Part shown: in pieces, positions 22,638 through 35,114 of the stretch
How the letters are laid out: each line of letters starts with the position of its first letter
Numbering within the stretch: the stretch's first letter is position 1
Origin: Perkinsus chesapeaki
Lineage: Eukaryota > Perkinsozoa > Perkinsida > Perkinsidae
Direction of reading: 5' to 3'
DNA: 64,000 nucleotides
Assembly: GCA_013115145.1 (NCBI GenBank)
Contig: JAAPAO010000083.1
Coordinates: forward strand, 1-64,000
Notes under the pieces: model-generated
What the model was told of the DNA's origin: nothing
Databases searched by the model: none
What the model saw: only the letters and a program-made list of their open reading frames with translations
Made by a program: the position numbers and the translations under genes

Positions 22638-25600
22638 ATGAGCCCGTCTCATTTGCCTCATATTCTGCTAGCACTTCCAGCTCCTCCAGAAGGGTTCATT
22701 GACGAGGTTGTTGGAACCATCGACATTCGCACCAGGCGAGTGGAGCCTGCTGGACGGAGGTAGCATTGGATTGATTACGACGTGAAAATAATGCAGTATT
22801 ATGGATGGTCGTATATACGTATATAATCTCGCCATTCCGAGGCCGAGTCCCAGAAGGGTTAATTATATTTTTGTCAGTAAAGAGTAAATTCTTCTTTAAT
22901 GAATAGGTTAGCGAAACTCCTCGATCCTCTTGTCAACATCTTTATTAACTTTTGAATATTGAATTGATCGTATCTAAGGTTGATGCAGCTGATGGTACAT
23001 TTCTGCCAGCAGTAGTTTCTAGCAGGGAAGTTGGATAGCAGTGTAATTTAGAGAGGAAATTTCATATAAGTGAGATTCGTACGTAATTTCCGCAATTCTG
23101 AAATATCTATTAATCACGTCACCTTTCAACACATCAAGGTTAATACGACCTCTGTGTTGTTTAGCTTCCATCACGTTTGGGAGAAGCCTCGGCTGTCCAA
23201 GAGTCAGAAGAAGAGAGCTCAGAAGGACGACTCGACAGACACGCCCGAATCAAGTGCTGAAAGTAGTAGACTTGCTATCCTTGTGTTCGGGGCTCGCTGG
23301 AGTATCTAGCTTTAGTCGCCTACGGGCAAGAGAAATCCTTGGAATTTTCTCCGTAGTTCCTGCAGAGCCATTCGGCTTGGTGGCTGAACTGAACAAGGCA
23401 GAGAGATAGTTAAGGTTTTCATTGATATTTGGCTTTATGATCCACCCTGAGTTGGCGTATTATGTTGTTCGGTATCAGGCACTAGTGAGGAGCCATCGAG
23501 GAGTGGATGGTCAGCTAAGAAGAAGAAGGTTGTTGGCGAACAGTTGAAGCTTAATAAGGTTTTGGATGGGTAATAGGGCGCTTGAGGGAAAAGGTGGGAA
23601 TACGTGTAGAGATGTGTTGCTAGTGGGGATATTTAATAGTGAATTGTGTTCATCGTGGAGGACACTCGGGGTTCATCACTTAGGGGTCCATCTCTATCTC
23701 GCGGTCTCTATGTGAAACCGAGTAGTCGACTCGGTTGGGGATTTTTGCAACAGATAAAGAGCAAGTATAAAAATGTGTAAATAGCGTCGAGCTGATCATC
23801 CCAGCTCCGGTAGACACACTTAGAGTTCTATCTCTACGGGAAAGATTCATGCCCAACGTTATTTGGGAAGTATGCCATGGGCGACGAGGCCGAGTAGTCG
23901 AGAAAATCTAAAGGAAAGGTCGCAAGAGATGAAGAGCAAGTTTTGAAAATGTGTAAATAGCGTAGTGCTGATCATCCCAGCTCCGGTAGACCTTTGTATT
24001 GTGTAGTGGTAGTACTGTTTTCGACTGAGATGATGGTAGCGAATGTTCATATTTGGTATCTTTAGGTTAAACCTGTATGATATCTTGAAGGTCAATCCGA
24101 CTGCTACACAGGATCAAATTAAGAAGTCATACAGACGTAATAGTGACTGTTGATATAGTTTTGTGGCACGTGAATATTTGTGGGTAGGTCTCGTTCTCGA
24201 GCATCATCCTGATAAGCAAAAGGGCAGTGCGAAGGAGGAAGAAGAAAAGCTAACATTCTTAAGAATACAGGTATCTTTAGGTTAAGCATGCAAGATGCAA
24301 AGTAGCTCTGTTTTATCAGGAAGCCTTTGAGGTGCTATCGGATGAGCGTCGTCGCAAGCAATATGATTCATCTCTGCCGTTCGACGAGACCGTTCCCACT
24401 GAACTCGAAGAAGATGAAGATTTTTTTGAGGTTGGAATGGGCCGGTTTGGTAATTTAAAAATAATAGAAAATTTAAACAAGGGATTTACTGACCGAGGCG
24501 ACCGGAGCCTAATGGTAGAACGCCTGCATCTACACTTGAGCTGCCCGTGGGGCTCCCGTGGGGCTTCGATGGGTTGGGAATTCTGATCGTCTGTCTTCTT
24601 CTTTTGATAAACGGCAACTTCAAGAAGAGTAATGCATCGAGTATTCGGAAGCTGGAGTAAAAACTCGTAGGTGGTATGAGATGCTCCGCTGAAAGATGAA
24701 CGGTGTTAAAACGGGTAAATAGGATATTGTGTTCGGGAACAATGATATATAAATAACTCTTAATAGTATTATAGTACTAGAAACATTGCGGTGTGAACCA
24801 CCAATGAATCGCGGAAGAGAGTAACTGAATGAAAAGAATTTAACAACTAACCGACTCAGTTACTCAGTTTAACTGAGTAATTGAATAGAGGAAGTGCGGA
24901 GGACTTTTACAAACGTAAGAGAAATTTGGATGGAAGCCTATGCACCTTTATGGGTGTACACATTAGTTTTTTATTCAAGTAGTAAATTCTACAAGTGTTG
25001 CTGATTTACAAGCTCTGATTAGCAGTGCTTGCGGAAATCTCGGATGCCACTTCTTCGTGTAGAAGTCGATAGGAACGGGAAATGACGTGTTAATAGAGCT
25101 ATGTTGTAATCGATCACGTAATCGAATTGCAGGTATTCGGTCCAGTGTTCGATGCTAATGCTAGATGGAGCAATCGTCGACCAGTGCCGAGCTTGGGGAA
25201 TGATACTACCGACCTCAATAAGGTAACCATAAGGAATCTTTCGGGTGCGCATTGGGAATCTTTCGGGTAACCATAAGGAATCTTTCGGGTGCGCATTGGG
25301 AATCTTTCGGGTGAGCATTGGGAGTCTTTCGGGTGAGCATTGGGAATCTTTCGGATGCGCATTGGGAATCTTTCGGATGCGTATTAGGAATCTTCTGGGT
25401 GCGGTGGCTGGAGTAGGTTAGCTTATTACGAGATGTTACGCAAAGCGTATACCTGTCGGGATATAGAAGTTATATTAATGGGCGCGCGGTCATTCAGGTT
25501 AAGCGATTTTATCATTTCTGGATGAACTTTGATTCATGGAGGGATTTCTCGCAACATGATGAGTATGATGTAGCAGACGCTAGCTGCCGAGAAGAGAGAC

Positions 25601-28600
25601 GGTGGGTTGAAAGGCAGAATCAGAGGGTAGCATGTCAACCTGCTTTGCATCTTGCATGCTCCAACCTCAGATACGTCGTAAGTATGAAACTGCTGAAGCG
25701 TCAAGGATTAGGAAACTAGTGGAGTCTGCTATGCAGTAGGTTAATGGACATCTATGCGAATATTCATACCACTCTTCACTTCGATCACATCGTGACTTAT
25801 ACTGTTCTAACCGGTCCGCGTACGTTAACATCATCATGCTTGTAAAGCATTGAAGAAAATGAATAATATTGTTATCGGCAAGAATGTGATTCGCTCCATG
25901 CAACGGGCGAATAGAGACATCCACATAAGAGCACTACTGCTGCTGCTGTCTGTCGGTGAGATTGAGATAGTAGAGAATATGATATGAGTCATTCAGTACA
26001 GGTTTACTTACTACTACTATAATAGCCTTTTGACAGTATAATAACTTGATTATTGTTATTCAAGTAATTGACAATATAACATTGCTATCTTCGTGTAGGT
26101 TGGATCCTAGATTGATACGGGAGAAGGAGGATGAGCGTCGAGTGAAGGAGCTTCAACAGAGGGAAAAGGAAGAGATTAGGAAAAGGAAAGAAGAGTAAGA
26201 ATCATTCGCAGTTCATCGCCTTAGCCCAAAGCCCCTGAGTTACTGTGTCACTTCAGTGCGACATAATTTAGTTTAGGTGGACTTAGATTGCAGGTAGTGG
26301 TTTCGGATTGGTTCGGAATTGTTCTCCAACGGAAAATATGAAATTTTCGTTAGTTTGTCGTCTTTTGGGAAAGGCTGCTTTCACTATGGAATTTCGCTCG
26401 TTTTTGTTGTGGGGAGAACACAGTCTTTTCCTAATAATATATGGTTATTAGTATTATATAATTAGAGTATTAGTATTATATACTTAGAGTATCAGAAGTG
26501 GTGGGGTTTACCTACAGTCAGGTGCATTTCAATGTTTTGGCGTATTTATAATTTTTTATTTTAGGGAGGAAGAAGCTGCGAGGAAACGGAAGATAGCTGA
26601 AGAAGAGGAAGCTGAACGACGGAAAGAAGAGGAGAAAAAACGGGAAAAAGAGGAACGCGAGCGTCTCAAGAAGATACGACAGGTATGCGTCGCTTCTTGG
26701 CCGGCATTGGTTCGTGGTTCCGGCGGAGGCGGTGGATCAGTTGTGCGATTTTGGTGTCTTCTTAGAACGTCCGTGGTACTTACAGGAGCAGATGTGATGT
26801 TGTGGATCAGGAGACACTTAAAAAGGTAAGGGAGAGGATACGCTTCAATGCTGTTCGATCTGTTTTGGTGGCAGAAATTTGCATTGTGATGAGAGGGAGC
26901 GAGGAGTTCAGATAGCAATGGTTAGATATAATTGTGAAGGATCAGAAATAGCGCAGGTTCAATGCAACAAAGTTACTAGATGAGTACTAGCGTAGTAGCA
27001 TGCGCGGCGTCCCTTATGATGGTACAATATTTACCAAAGTCGATACTTTTCGAATATTTACCAGACAGGATAAGAATTATTATTTATTCAAGAAGAGCCA
27101 TGAATTGAACCTGGGTTAATCGATTTACAGTTAGTCGCTCTACCGTTGGACCATTTTGACTGCTCCTCAGTTGCTTTTGGAGCTCAAACCGGCCCAATTG
27201 GAGAAGTTCGCGTTGAAGACCGAAACGTTCTCTCAGGACAGCAGCAAATTGAAGGCTATGTAAGTTTTAGCGGAGCGAAGCGATTTTTGTATTCCCTTTT
27301 TAGGTTTGATTCTGCCCTTGATCACATTTTGCAAGCTAAAAAGAAGAGCGTGAAGCATGTTGCAAGTGCAGCGAAAACTAATAAGCATAGTAAGTTTAAT
27401 TGAAGGGAATTCTGAGCGATGAAGGAGAAGAATTAATGCGACGGCTTAAGCTGGGAAATTTTTGAGTGCGGGTGGGGTAATGAAGAATATATGGGAATGT
27501 TGAGGTTGCCCAGAGATTTTGGAGGGTTTCTCCATTCATTACTTTATACCACTTGACCATCTTTCTGTAAAATAAATAAGGATGTGTATTGATGTTTATT
27601 TTATATCTTAATTGTTCGTTTTGATTTCTAGATGTAGATTTAGAGGTGAAGCTAATTGAAGTGATAAGTATGCGAACCTTCCAAAAACCTTCCTCTCCGG
27701 GGCTATTATCCTGACCATCGAGCTGGTGATTCGGGAGCTGGTTAGGGTTAGCCGAACTTCGTTGATGCGAGGAAGAGTAGAACCCGCTTGTCTGACATAG
27801 ACCGACGAACCTTTCATTTTTGGGATTATGGTTTTTCCATAGATGGATGTTATTTTACTTGTTTATTTCTCCAGGTTCGGCCGGTGCCCCTTGGTCACTT
27901 GATGAGGTTCATATGCTAGCTAAAGGACAGCAAAAATATAAAGTTGGATATGCCGGAAGATGGAGGGCAATCGCACAGTTCTTGCAGAGTGCTGGATTTG
28001 ATAGGACTGCTGATGAGGTGAGACAAAGGGGACTACTGTGTGGGAGATGGGACAGGAAGGAAGTTTTTATTGTGGTTCGAGAGGGAGAATGGAGCGCTTT
28101 CATTTCTGGAAGATGCTACGGTCGGGTATAACCATGTTGAGCCTGCTTTATATGGTTCGGAGGAGCTTTAATGTTGAGATCGAATTAGACTTTGCAAAAT
28201 CTCAACTAGCATCGGCCGAGTATGGGACAGCGCGAATGCCTCCCCGAACAACGTGGTGGCTTCTTGATTAGGTTATCGCCCAGACAAGACTCATGGCCAC
28301 GCCGGAGTATTTGAAGAATCAAAAAACTGATGAAAAGCAAGTAGAAGAGGAGCAACAAACAGAGGTGGGAGTCGCCTTAGACGGATTCCGTTTTTGAGAA
28401 TTTTAAATCTTCGGATTTCTCACCAACCCCATCGAATCTTATCACGACTCATATGCCAGTAGAATGCCACTCTCAAGAGCTCCCGATCGCCGTGCGTTTC
28501 ACGGAAATATTCGCCCTTTGGGAAAATTGATCCAAAAAAGCGTTTTTTCTTGTGACACCTTGCACGCTTTTAGCGAGGAACAATGGTGAATATTTGGTAA

Positions 28601-29822
28601 CATTCGTGGCTGCATTTTCAGTGATATATGTTGCATTTTAGTAAAAATGGGACAAAATTTGTGAAAAAAAGTGAAGAAGGAATAGACGGTGGAGGCTATG
28701 GGATAGATGACACTAGTTTGTTACGAGAATGGGGAACGTTAGGATGCATAAGCCTTCTTGAGCGCCAATTTGTTGGAGTGAAATCTCAAGTTTTTCCGAG
28801 AGTTTGTCGCCCCCCTCGGATCGACTAATGGCCTTGTTTTCCGAGTATGTGTGTTCATACCGGACTTCTCTAAATTAACCTAACTTTTTTTAGAAGGCAC
28901 CCTCTTCTCCACCTACCCCTCCGCCGGCTCCTGTAGCTGCTGAGCGCAAGGTGGAGCCAGCCAGTTCACCGGAAGACTGGACACCTGCGCAACAGAAGGT
29001 AACTTGTTCAACAGCATTATTCATTGTTGATAAGTTGTGGAAATCTCCTTACACACTTTGAAAAGTATAACATTAGCCGCTTTGAAATTTCTCAGTGTAT
29101 TTTTATGATAGCAATATCAATTGCCGTGCGATGTGGACAGTTTTTTAAATGTACTTTTGGGTGTAAAATTGATGAGTAGGAATTGCGGCGCTGCCGGCTT
29201 GATGAACGCAGTGGGGAGGGAGAGTCACGTGTTATGTAATGAAGTACCGAGAGCGTACTATCAATGATCCACGCGAACTGCATAACGCAATTATCGGATA
29301 CGTTACCTTGTTGAGGAGCAAACGTATTACTCATCACGGTGACAAATCTATAGGGAGTGATGGGATAGAGACAAGCTCGAGAGCGTTCAGAATCTTCTTG
29401 GGTATCTCAGTACGTTCTGTTCCCCGCATAATCTTCATACGTGCCAGGATTATACCTTTGTGGCATCGATTCCCCGATTTCGTGTAGCCGTCGAATTTGT
29501 GTGTTCATGTCAGGCTTTAGAGAAGGGATTGGCGACTCATCCAGCATCATTAGGAGCTAATGAGAGATGGAAGAGGATCGCTGATGATGTAAGTTGTATA
29601 GGCGAAATGGGGGCGAATAAACTCAACAGGGGTTTGCTGGAATCTTAGAACCTTGAAGAGGTACAGGTGATTGGAATCAGCTTGCTTACCGAAAGCGAAT
29701 AATATCAGCACTAATTGATTAGTAGCAACTCTTCTTCGTTTTAGGTGCCTGGCAAGACCAAGAAAGAATGTGTTGCCCGATTCAAGTACATCCGAGAGCT
29801 GGTTGCCAAGGGCCAGGCATGA
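22638..29822 (+). CDS. DNAJC2: Zuotin / DNAJC2 (MPP11) ribosome-associated J-protein, 19 exons
   Basis: Co-chaperone that recruits Hsp70 to nascent chains at the ribosome. Exons: 22638-22759, 23165-23265, 23479-23569, 24066-24136, 24188-24270, 24320-24430, 25133-25222, 25498-25626, 25671-25735, 26099-26194, 26565-26682, 26766-26825, 27171-27259, 27304-27389, 27875-28017, 28272-28364, 28894-28998, 29514-29588, 29745-29822 (601 aa, all phases agree). Order: N-terminal VEPAGR; J domain LNLYDILKVNP..HHPDK..EAFEVLSDE; zuotin homology VFGPVFDANARWS and RFYHFWMNFDSWRDF; a charged Lys/Glu/Arg ribosome-binding helix region; then SANT/Myb domains starting at APWSLDEVHMLAKGQQKY and DWTPAQQKALEKGL. Having SANT domains makes it the DNAJC2 type rather than the yeast type, which lacks them. 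Length is near the human 621 aa. Confidence 0.93.
24500..24575 (+). other. tRNA-like D-arm fragment in a zuotin intron
   Basis: The stretch ggagcctaatggtagaacgc resembles the A-box/D-arm of a tRNA gene, followed by a GC-rich tract. A clear T-arm is missing. It lies inside the 702-bp intron 24431-25132. Confidence 0.3.
25229..25400. repeat. 22-bp minisatellite in a zuotin intron
   Basis: Roughly eight units of the type ggaatctttcgggtgcgcatt occur in a row with point changes. They lie in the intron 25223-25497. The open frame seen on the opposite strand here is only a product of the repeat. Confidence 0.85.
27093..27167 (-). tRNA. tRNA-like sequence, antisense in a zuotin intron
   Basis: Read on the minus strand it begins GAGGAGC and ends GCTCTTC, which can pair over seven positions (one G-U) as an acceptor stem. 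Between them are a D-arm with GGTCCAACGGTAGAGC, an ACTGTAAATC stretch that would put GTA in the anticodon, and a T-arm with GGTTCAATT. The anticodon stem pairs poorly, so it may be a pseudogene. It ends a few bases before the splice acceptor at 27170. Confidence 0.4.
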
Positions 29823-30346
29823 GGTCGGCAGCCGCAGCTTAATGAGCCACTGTCAATGTTCCTCACCCCAACGTCTGTTAATAGTTTTCTATCCTGTTGC
29901 ATTGAAAGAACTGAGTTAAGTTAGCTACGTGTTGAGGAAAAGTCGGTATGAGTTATAACGATCGTCGTCCTACGTTATATTTTCGATTGTTTTTTTTCAA
30001 TACGAAGTGAACTTGTGAGTGTGCGATGATTCAGTCCATCATCGCCTGTGTATGGTAGCTCTTCAACTCCCGTTGAACTCGGGAGTATTTTCGAACCGGT
30101 TCCCTTTTAACATAATAAGTAATGCTTTATTTGTGCGCTTGAGCTTTAACCCCTTTGCATAAGAATATGCTTCATTATACTTTTTTCTAATATTCCTTTA
30201 ATTTGTTAATTTAGTTTAATAATCTTTTTCGTCTGTTGGACTGTCTGAGAGGTTTAGTTGTTTATGCCGAGTTGCACACTGGTCAACTTTTACTAACTCA
30301 TCAAAGCCAACATACACAAAACTTGAAATGTCAGTTTTCTCGTTTT
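29823..30346. other. Zuotin/ATP23 intergenic region
   Basis: No exon recognised; an AT-rich stretch that presumably holds the zuotin 3' end and the ATP23 promoter. Confidence 0.4.
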
Positions 30347-31603
30347 ATGTGGCGGCCATCTTATGCGCCTGCGTATGATTCTGTATCGACCTCATCTGTG
30401 AGTGGTGATATTGAAGTGCATCCTGATCAGAGCAGATGTGATCCAAACCTCTCTTGGTTCGATCGACGGAAGTGCGAGGCCTTCAGCAAGAGGGCATTTG
30501 GGTAGGCATTGTTTTTGGATTAGCATCTCCGTTAACCGCTCATCAACTTTAATTAACCTCCGTTAACCTATCATCTTTCTCTATCCAGAGGAAGATGATT
30601 TTTTCTTCATTACTCACCCGAGCCCCTCCTCCCGAGCGGTCGGGTGCAGAAAACCGAAATTGAAACCCGAAACCCGCGACCCGGAGGCCCGGTAGATATT
30701 CCAAAGCCGTGGTACTCAGCGCTTAGCCGGTCAGGCGAGTGGCGAGTATTTTACCGCGAGCAATAAACGTGTTTACTTCACGTTTCAAATAATCCTCTTT
30801 AGATGGTGGAAGGTCGATATCCTCTTGAATGCCCTCTCGGCCATGAATGCTCCAGTCGATCTCATCTGCGTAAGATGTCCCACAAACATAACGCACAGTA
30901 CTTCATTGAGTGCCGTTAGGAAGCTGATGGTCTCCAATTAGGTGCTGGGTATTCACCTTCTAATAACGCAGTATGGATGTGTGCCAATCACTTCTGGAAT
31001 CCTTTCCAGTTTCGCCGAATCTTGGCGCATGAGCTCGTTCATGCCTTCGACTTTGCCCGGGCTAAAATTGATACTGATAACGTTGACCATGTGGCGTGCA
31101 CTGAAATACGGGCTGCTAATTTGAGTGGAGAATGCGAGGTGAGTCAAATGGGTAATCCGATACAAGGATACCCTTCGTTTGCTACAGCAATTTTTTTCAG
31201 CTCTGGACGAAATGGACCGAATACATAGGCGAAGATCCCTTAGGTAAGCTCTTGTTCTCCTCTGGGTTGAAGTTCCTGAACGCAGCATACAAGTTGCTGG
31301 TGTGGGTGCAGTACTTTCAAAATATTCACTTTCACCTCCAATTAGCAATACGGACTTAATCAACTACATTCATATAAGTCACGGTTTCTGGTCTCACGAG
31401 GGTTAGCAGGTAACCATATGTGGTCGAGGAAGCAGCGTTGCGTGAAAGACGCTGCATTACGTTCACTGAGCGCTCACGGGCGGAGCGAAAAAGAGTCGCG
31501 TGACAGCATTGAAAGGGTAGGAAGGGAATTGTGTTATTTTAGCACGCATGCGCACGTAGGTTTGGTCCCGATGCAGCAAGGATCATTGGCCATTCACAAC
31601 TGA
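30347..31603 (+). CDS. ATP23: Mitochondrial inner membrane protease ATP23
   Basis: Zinc metalloprotease of the intermembrane space, involved in ATP synthase subunit 6 processing and assembly. Exons in phase: 30347-30501, 30803-30897, 30942-31138, 31201-31243, 31410 to about 31603. Seen: CDPNLSWFDRRKCEAFSK, LICVRCPTNITHS with C-x2-C, VWMCANHFW, and the catalytic ILAHELVHAFDFARAKID (HExxH). Next come DHVACTEIRAANLSGECE and HMWSRKQRCVKDAALRSL, in the same order as known ATP23. The intron 30898-30941 is only 44 bp. The C-terminus is uncertain: the family's final Cys-rich segment is not clearly seen, and the stop used (31601-31603) is that of the open frame. ATG 30347 is the only in-frame start near the conserved region. 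Confidence 0.85.
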
Positions 31604-32111
31604 TCCACAATTCGACACCAGGTAGTATTAAAGAAGTACTAGGTTAAGACTTAGAAGCTCTGAATTTGTCAAGTGCTCTTATTCTAGGTTAGATGACATT
31701 CTGTCGCCAATGGCGTGTATAATAATATCAGACTCGTTATTGATATGAATACTATTTACTAAATAGTGAAGCTCGAATTTCTTGCTTGTAATCTTTTTTT
31801 AATTTCACCTGCGCTCAACCCAGGAGCAATACCGTCTTGGGAGATATCTCACCGTTAGGTACCGAGATCCACCGATGATAGATAGAAACTCTCAGAAGAT
31901 GAGATGATCATATTCGGGCAACCGGAAGATAACGATTTCTTGTACTGTTCCTAGACCCGTTTCTGCACTACACTAAACCAGTTATGCTTGTCAATATATC
32001 TATCTTGAGCGGAGAGAGATGGGGGCCCATATTGCATTTTAAACACAAATTACAAGTGTCTAAAAGCCTAGTCGAGCGCGAGACAGTGACCGTCGACTCA
32101 ACTATACTGTA

Positions 32112-32144
32112 AGGACATGTAGTATTAGTAATACTACATGTCCT
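32112..32144. repeat. Palindrome with 16-bp arms and one central base
   Basis: Perfect inverted repeat starting aggacatgtagtatta, with arms separated by a single g. It is embedded in a wider imperfect inverted repeat (caactatactgta / agtagtatagttg). Confidence 0.9.
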
Positions 32145-32437
32145 AACAGTAGTATAGTTGAGCAGGCAATTAGTAATTGCCAATTACTTACTACCTACAA
32201 TCTCATTTCGGCGAATCTCGAAGTCCGCGAGGGGCCTACCGACACAGTTCCATCTGACTGCTAGACAGTGTCTAGCTGGAGATGGGCATTTAAGAAGCTT
32301 GCGAAGGGTAGGCGGACTCGTATTGATAAGGCTTATCCCCTAGGGGGATAAGCCTATCAACTTAGAGCTTGCTTAATAAGCGGTTCTGTCATCCCCGAGA
32401 TAACGAGTACTGCTACCCGAGCGATTCCATTCCAATG

Positions 32438-32526
32438 AAGTTTCTTAGAAAAAGTAACCGCGACCGCATACACTGTATGCCATACAGTGACTGTATTACA
32501 GTATTGCGGCTGCCGTAGCCTATTGT
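32438..32526. repeat. Short dispersed repeat, copy 1
   Basis: Shares cttagaaaaag, accgcgaccgcata, atacagtgactgtattaca and ctgccgtag, in order, with 32970-33076. It differs mainly by an extra 14 bases that form a palindrome (gcataca c tgtatgc, 32466-32480). Confidence 0.8.
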
Positions 32527-32649
32527 GAGAATCGTGACTTGTGATTCACAAGTAAGACTAGCAAGATTGCGAGAATCTCTCGTGTAACACAAACATCTTT
32601 AAGCTAAGCCTAGTGTAGATATGATTGTCTAGTAGTAGACTCAAACTTT

Positions 32650-35000
32650 GCCGTATATATTTTTTATTCCACAAGTTCTATGCCAATGGGTTATCAATTC
32701 ATTAACTATAAGTTCGACGAGAGCCAAGTACAGCAACATCTGGCTCCGGAGCAGCCCGTTGGACTTTTTGATGCTAATGATGATGTCAACAGCTTCCAGC
32801 AGAAATTATTATTGGTTCTGCAACCGTTCTGTTCATCAAAATGGATTGATGAGTATAAGCTTTAACTTGAAGAGCAAGTTAAAGGAAGCGGTGACACTGT
32901 GGTAGTAAATTCGGTTTATTACTCTTTGGCTAATGAGCTTATGTGGGAAGGTTACCTCGACTTTCAAAGAAGTTCCTTAGAAAAAGCGACCGCGACCGCA
33001 TACAGTGACTGTATTACATAATGTAATTTACATTCTTGTGGCAATACACCTGCCGTAGGCTACGGCCCGTAGCCTATGTATGCGAATATCTCCCCAAACC
33101 CAAGGATACTTGTTCGGCTTCGGTATTAGTGGATCGCTAACTTAGCGACGCTAAGGAGAGCCTATCCGGGTTGTGCAAATACACCGCCAATCAGGTCACA
33201 AATGGGTTCCTCGCTACATGCCTGGGAGAAATGTTCTGCAGATTTGGATCCGGGGCGCATGATCATTTCGCTCCATCATGGAACGAAGAATATGCAATAA
33301 GGTAGTTTCCTCATGAGTGCCTCCTTGTTTAGGAAAGATTCTTCCAGAGAAAGGATGACCATGGTCTACGCTACACCACAGTACAACAAAGCCATGGAGA
33401 GTGTATTTGCGAAGTTTCACAGGGACTCTGTAGGAAGCTCGAGAGCTATTCCTCTCGGCGGACAGGAATTGCTGCCGCTGTGGTCCTTGAGTATATACGA
33501 GATGATGTAGATATATGGATGACTGGCAACTGCATGCGATTCATTCCCAGTTATCCGGCATTCGCATGCTGCTTCCTGTCCTGGGTAGGCAGCTATGCTG
33601 GCATGGTTCCGGATGTAGCTAATGAGAGTATCATTTGCAGTACCATCCTTGATTATATCGGTTCTACTCTTTGGGTTTGTTGTCGAATCATTTCGAATCG
33701 TGGTTGCAGAAGGCAGCCGATGGCCGACGGTTACGTGTAAGCCACGGGTCACAGTGAGCGCAGTTTAAGCGAACCAGCTCTTCCTAGAAAAAGACAGTCT
33801 GGACACAAAGTTGTGTTAATAAGTTTCTCAATAATCTGCATGTGTTTTCCGTTGTCATTCAATTCACTGGGTGATTCAGTATCAACTCCTTGTCAGGATT
33901 TTTAGTATCAATACAGTCCTGATCGATGGCTGCTACTAACCGTTCGTTTGTCTACTTCCGAATACGGAAGCAATCCACTTGACATATAAGGGTTACAAGT
34001 ACGAGAAGAAGACCCTCAAATAGGTCGGCGTCATCCGGCAAGACCTATTGGTACTGCACCACGATGTACCTCAAGCTTAATCGAGTGTGAAAGGTGATAT
34101 CACGTCCACATCATGATACTCTGCGCGGAAGAGCTTCTGCAGTGGAGTCACACGTGGCCATGCGACCGATCTTGGACTAGATCGTTTCATCGGCCCGTGA
34201 GGAGGTGATTGAGCAGTCGCCACCGACAAGGACGTTCTCGAATACGATCCATACATCGTAAAAGGGCTGATCCTAACCATATCGCTCCGCTGAGCCGTTT
34301 ATTTTTCTTTGACCAACCAATCTCAAAAGACCATCGCTGAGCCGTAGTACGGCTGCACTGCAGCCGCTGCAGTTCCCGTTTCTCTATTCCTGCCAAGTTC
34401 AAGACGGCAACTATCGGTAGACAAGGGTACACTACTCTCGCCTAGGACACTGGTGCTCTTGAATCAAGAGCCTTGATCCTGATTTTCCTCGATCATTGAT
34501 AAAGCAAGTAGTATCAGGAGCCCACGAGGCCTTTCTCCATATAGACATTCCGGGTACTCCCTTTCTTCATAGAAGTTATGATTGCCCGCGCTTGGCAGGT
34601 GAAGTCCCCAATATCCCTTTCAAGTGTCCGTCTGCGGTATGCCAGCGAGAGCGTACAGAAGCCCATAAAAATTGATAACTCTTCTCCTAGGCGGTTATCG
34701 TCGGAACCGTGGTCACCGTGCGCCACGGATATCATCTACATCGACGGTCAACCGGTTCTAACCCTAATCGACGAGTATTCTAGATACGCCGACGCATTGG
34801 TGCTTAGCGCAGACCTTGCGCGGCAGAGACTACAGAGGTCATCTTTGCAGGCTTAATGTCTATGTTCGCTAAGGCCGCAATGAATATTATATGCAAAGAA
34901 CCGTTCTTCATGAACGGACTCGAGTGTCTAGCTGATTTTTTCACTTTCTGCGATCCGTCAAACGTTTTAAGGGCTCCTATACACTGACTCATGAGACTTG
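32650..35000 (+). mobile_element. Decayed retroelement with integrase remnant
   Basis: The frame at 34578-34856 reads DIIYIDGQPVLTLIDEYSRY and then ADALVLSADL, which resembles the catalytic core of a retroviral-type (rve) integrase: D, then the ID-x-YSRY block. A Cys-containing stretch just upstream lies in another frame, so the gene is broken by frameshifts. Further upstream, 32680-32865 (GYQFINYKFDESQVQQHL) and 33313-33510 are open fragments that might belong to the same element. I could not find reverse transcriptase motifs, long terminal repeats or target-site duplications, so limits and class are uncertain. Confidence 0.4.
32970..33076. repeat. Short dispersed repeat, copy 2
   Basis: Partner of 32438-32526. 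Its differences include the palindromes at 33013-33027 (7-bp arms) and 33056-33076 (10-bp arms), both centred on one base. Confidence 0.8.
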
Positions 35001-35036
35001 GGATCCTTCTAAGAGTGACCTCAGAGCATTAGCAGA

Positions 35037-35114
35037 GGCGAGCAATGCTCGCCGAGCACCCTTCCCGATTGAATCGGGAAGTACAATGACAATGACAATC
35101 CAAATTGGATTGTC
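35037..35114. repeat. Cluster of three one-base-centred palindromes
   Basis: Three perfect palindromes in 78 bp: 35037-35053 (8-bp arms), 35061-35081 (10-bp arms, cttcccgatt) and 35094-35114 (10-bp arms, gacaatccaa). Each has exactly one base between the arms. Confidence 0.9.

Larger units (their letters stand above)
31604..32640. other. Gene-free, palindrome-rich region
   Basis: No supported gene. It contains several short perfect palindromes (listed separately) and the first copy of a roughly 90-bp repeat at about 32438-32526. Confidence 0.5.

Noticed and set aside
25019-25362. Two minus-strand frames with KIPNAHPKDS-type repeats
   Set aside because: They are the reverse strand of the 22-bp intronic minisatellite and of a zuotin exon.
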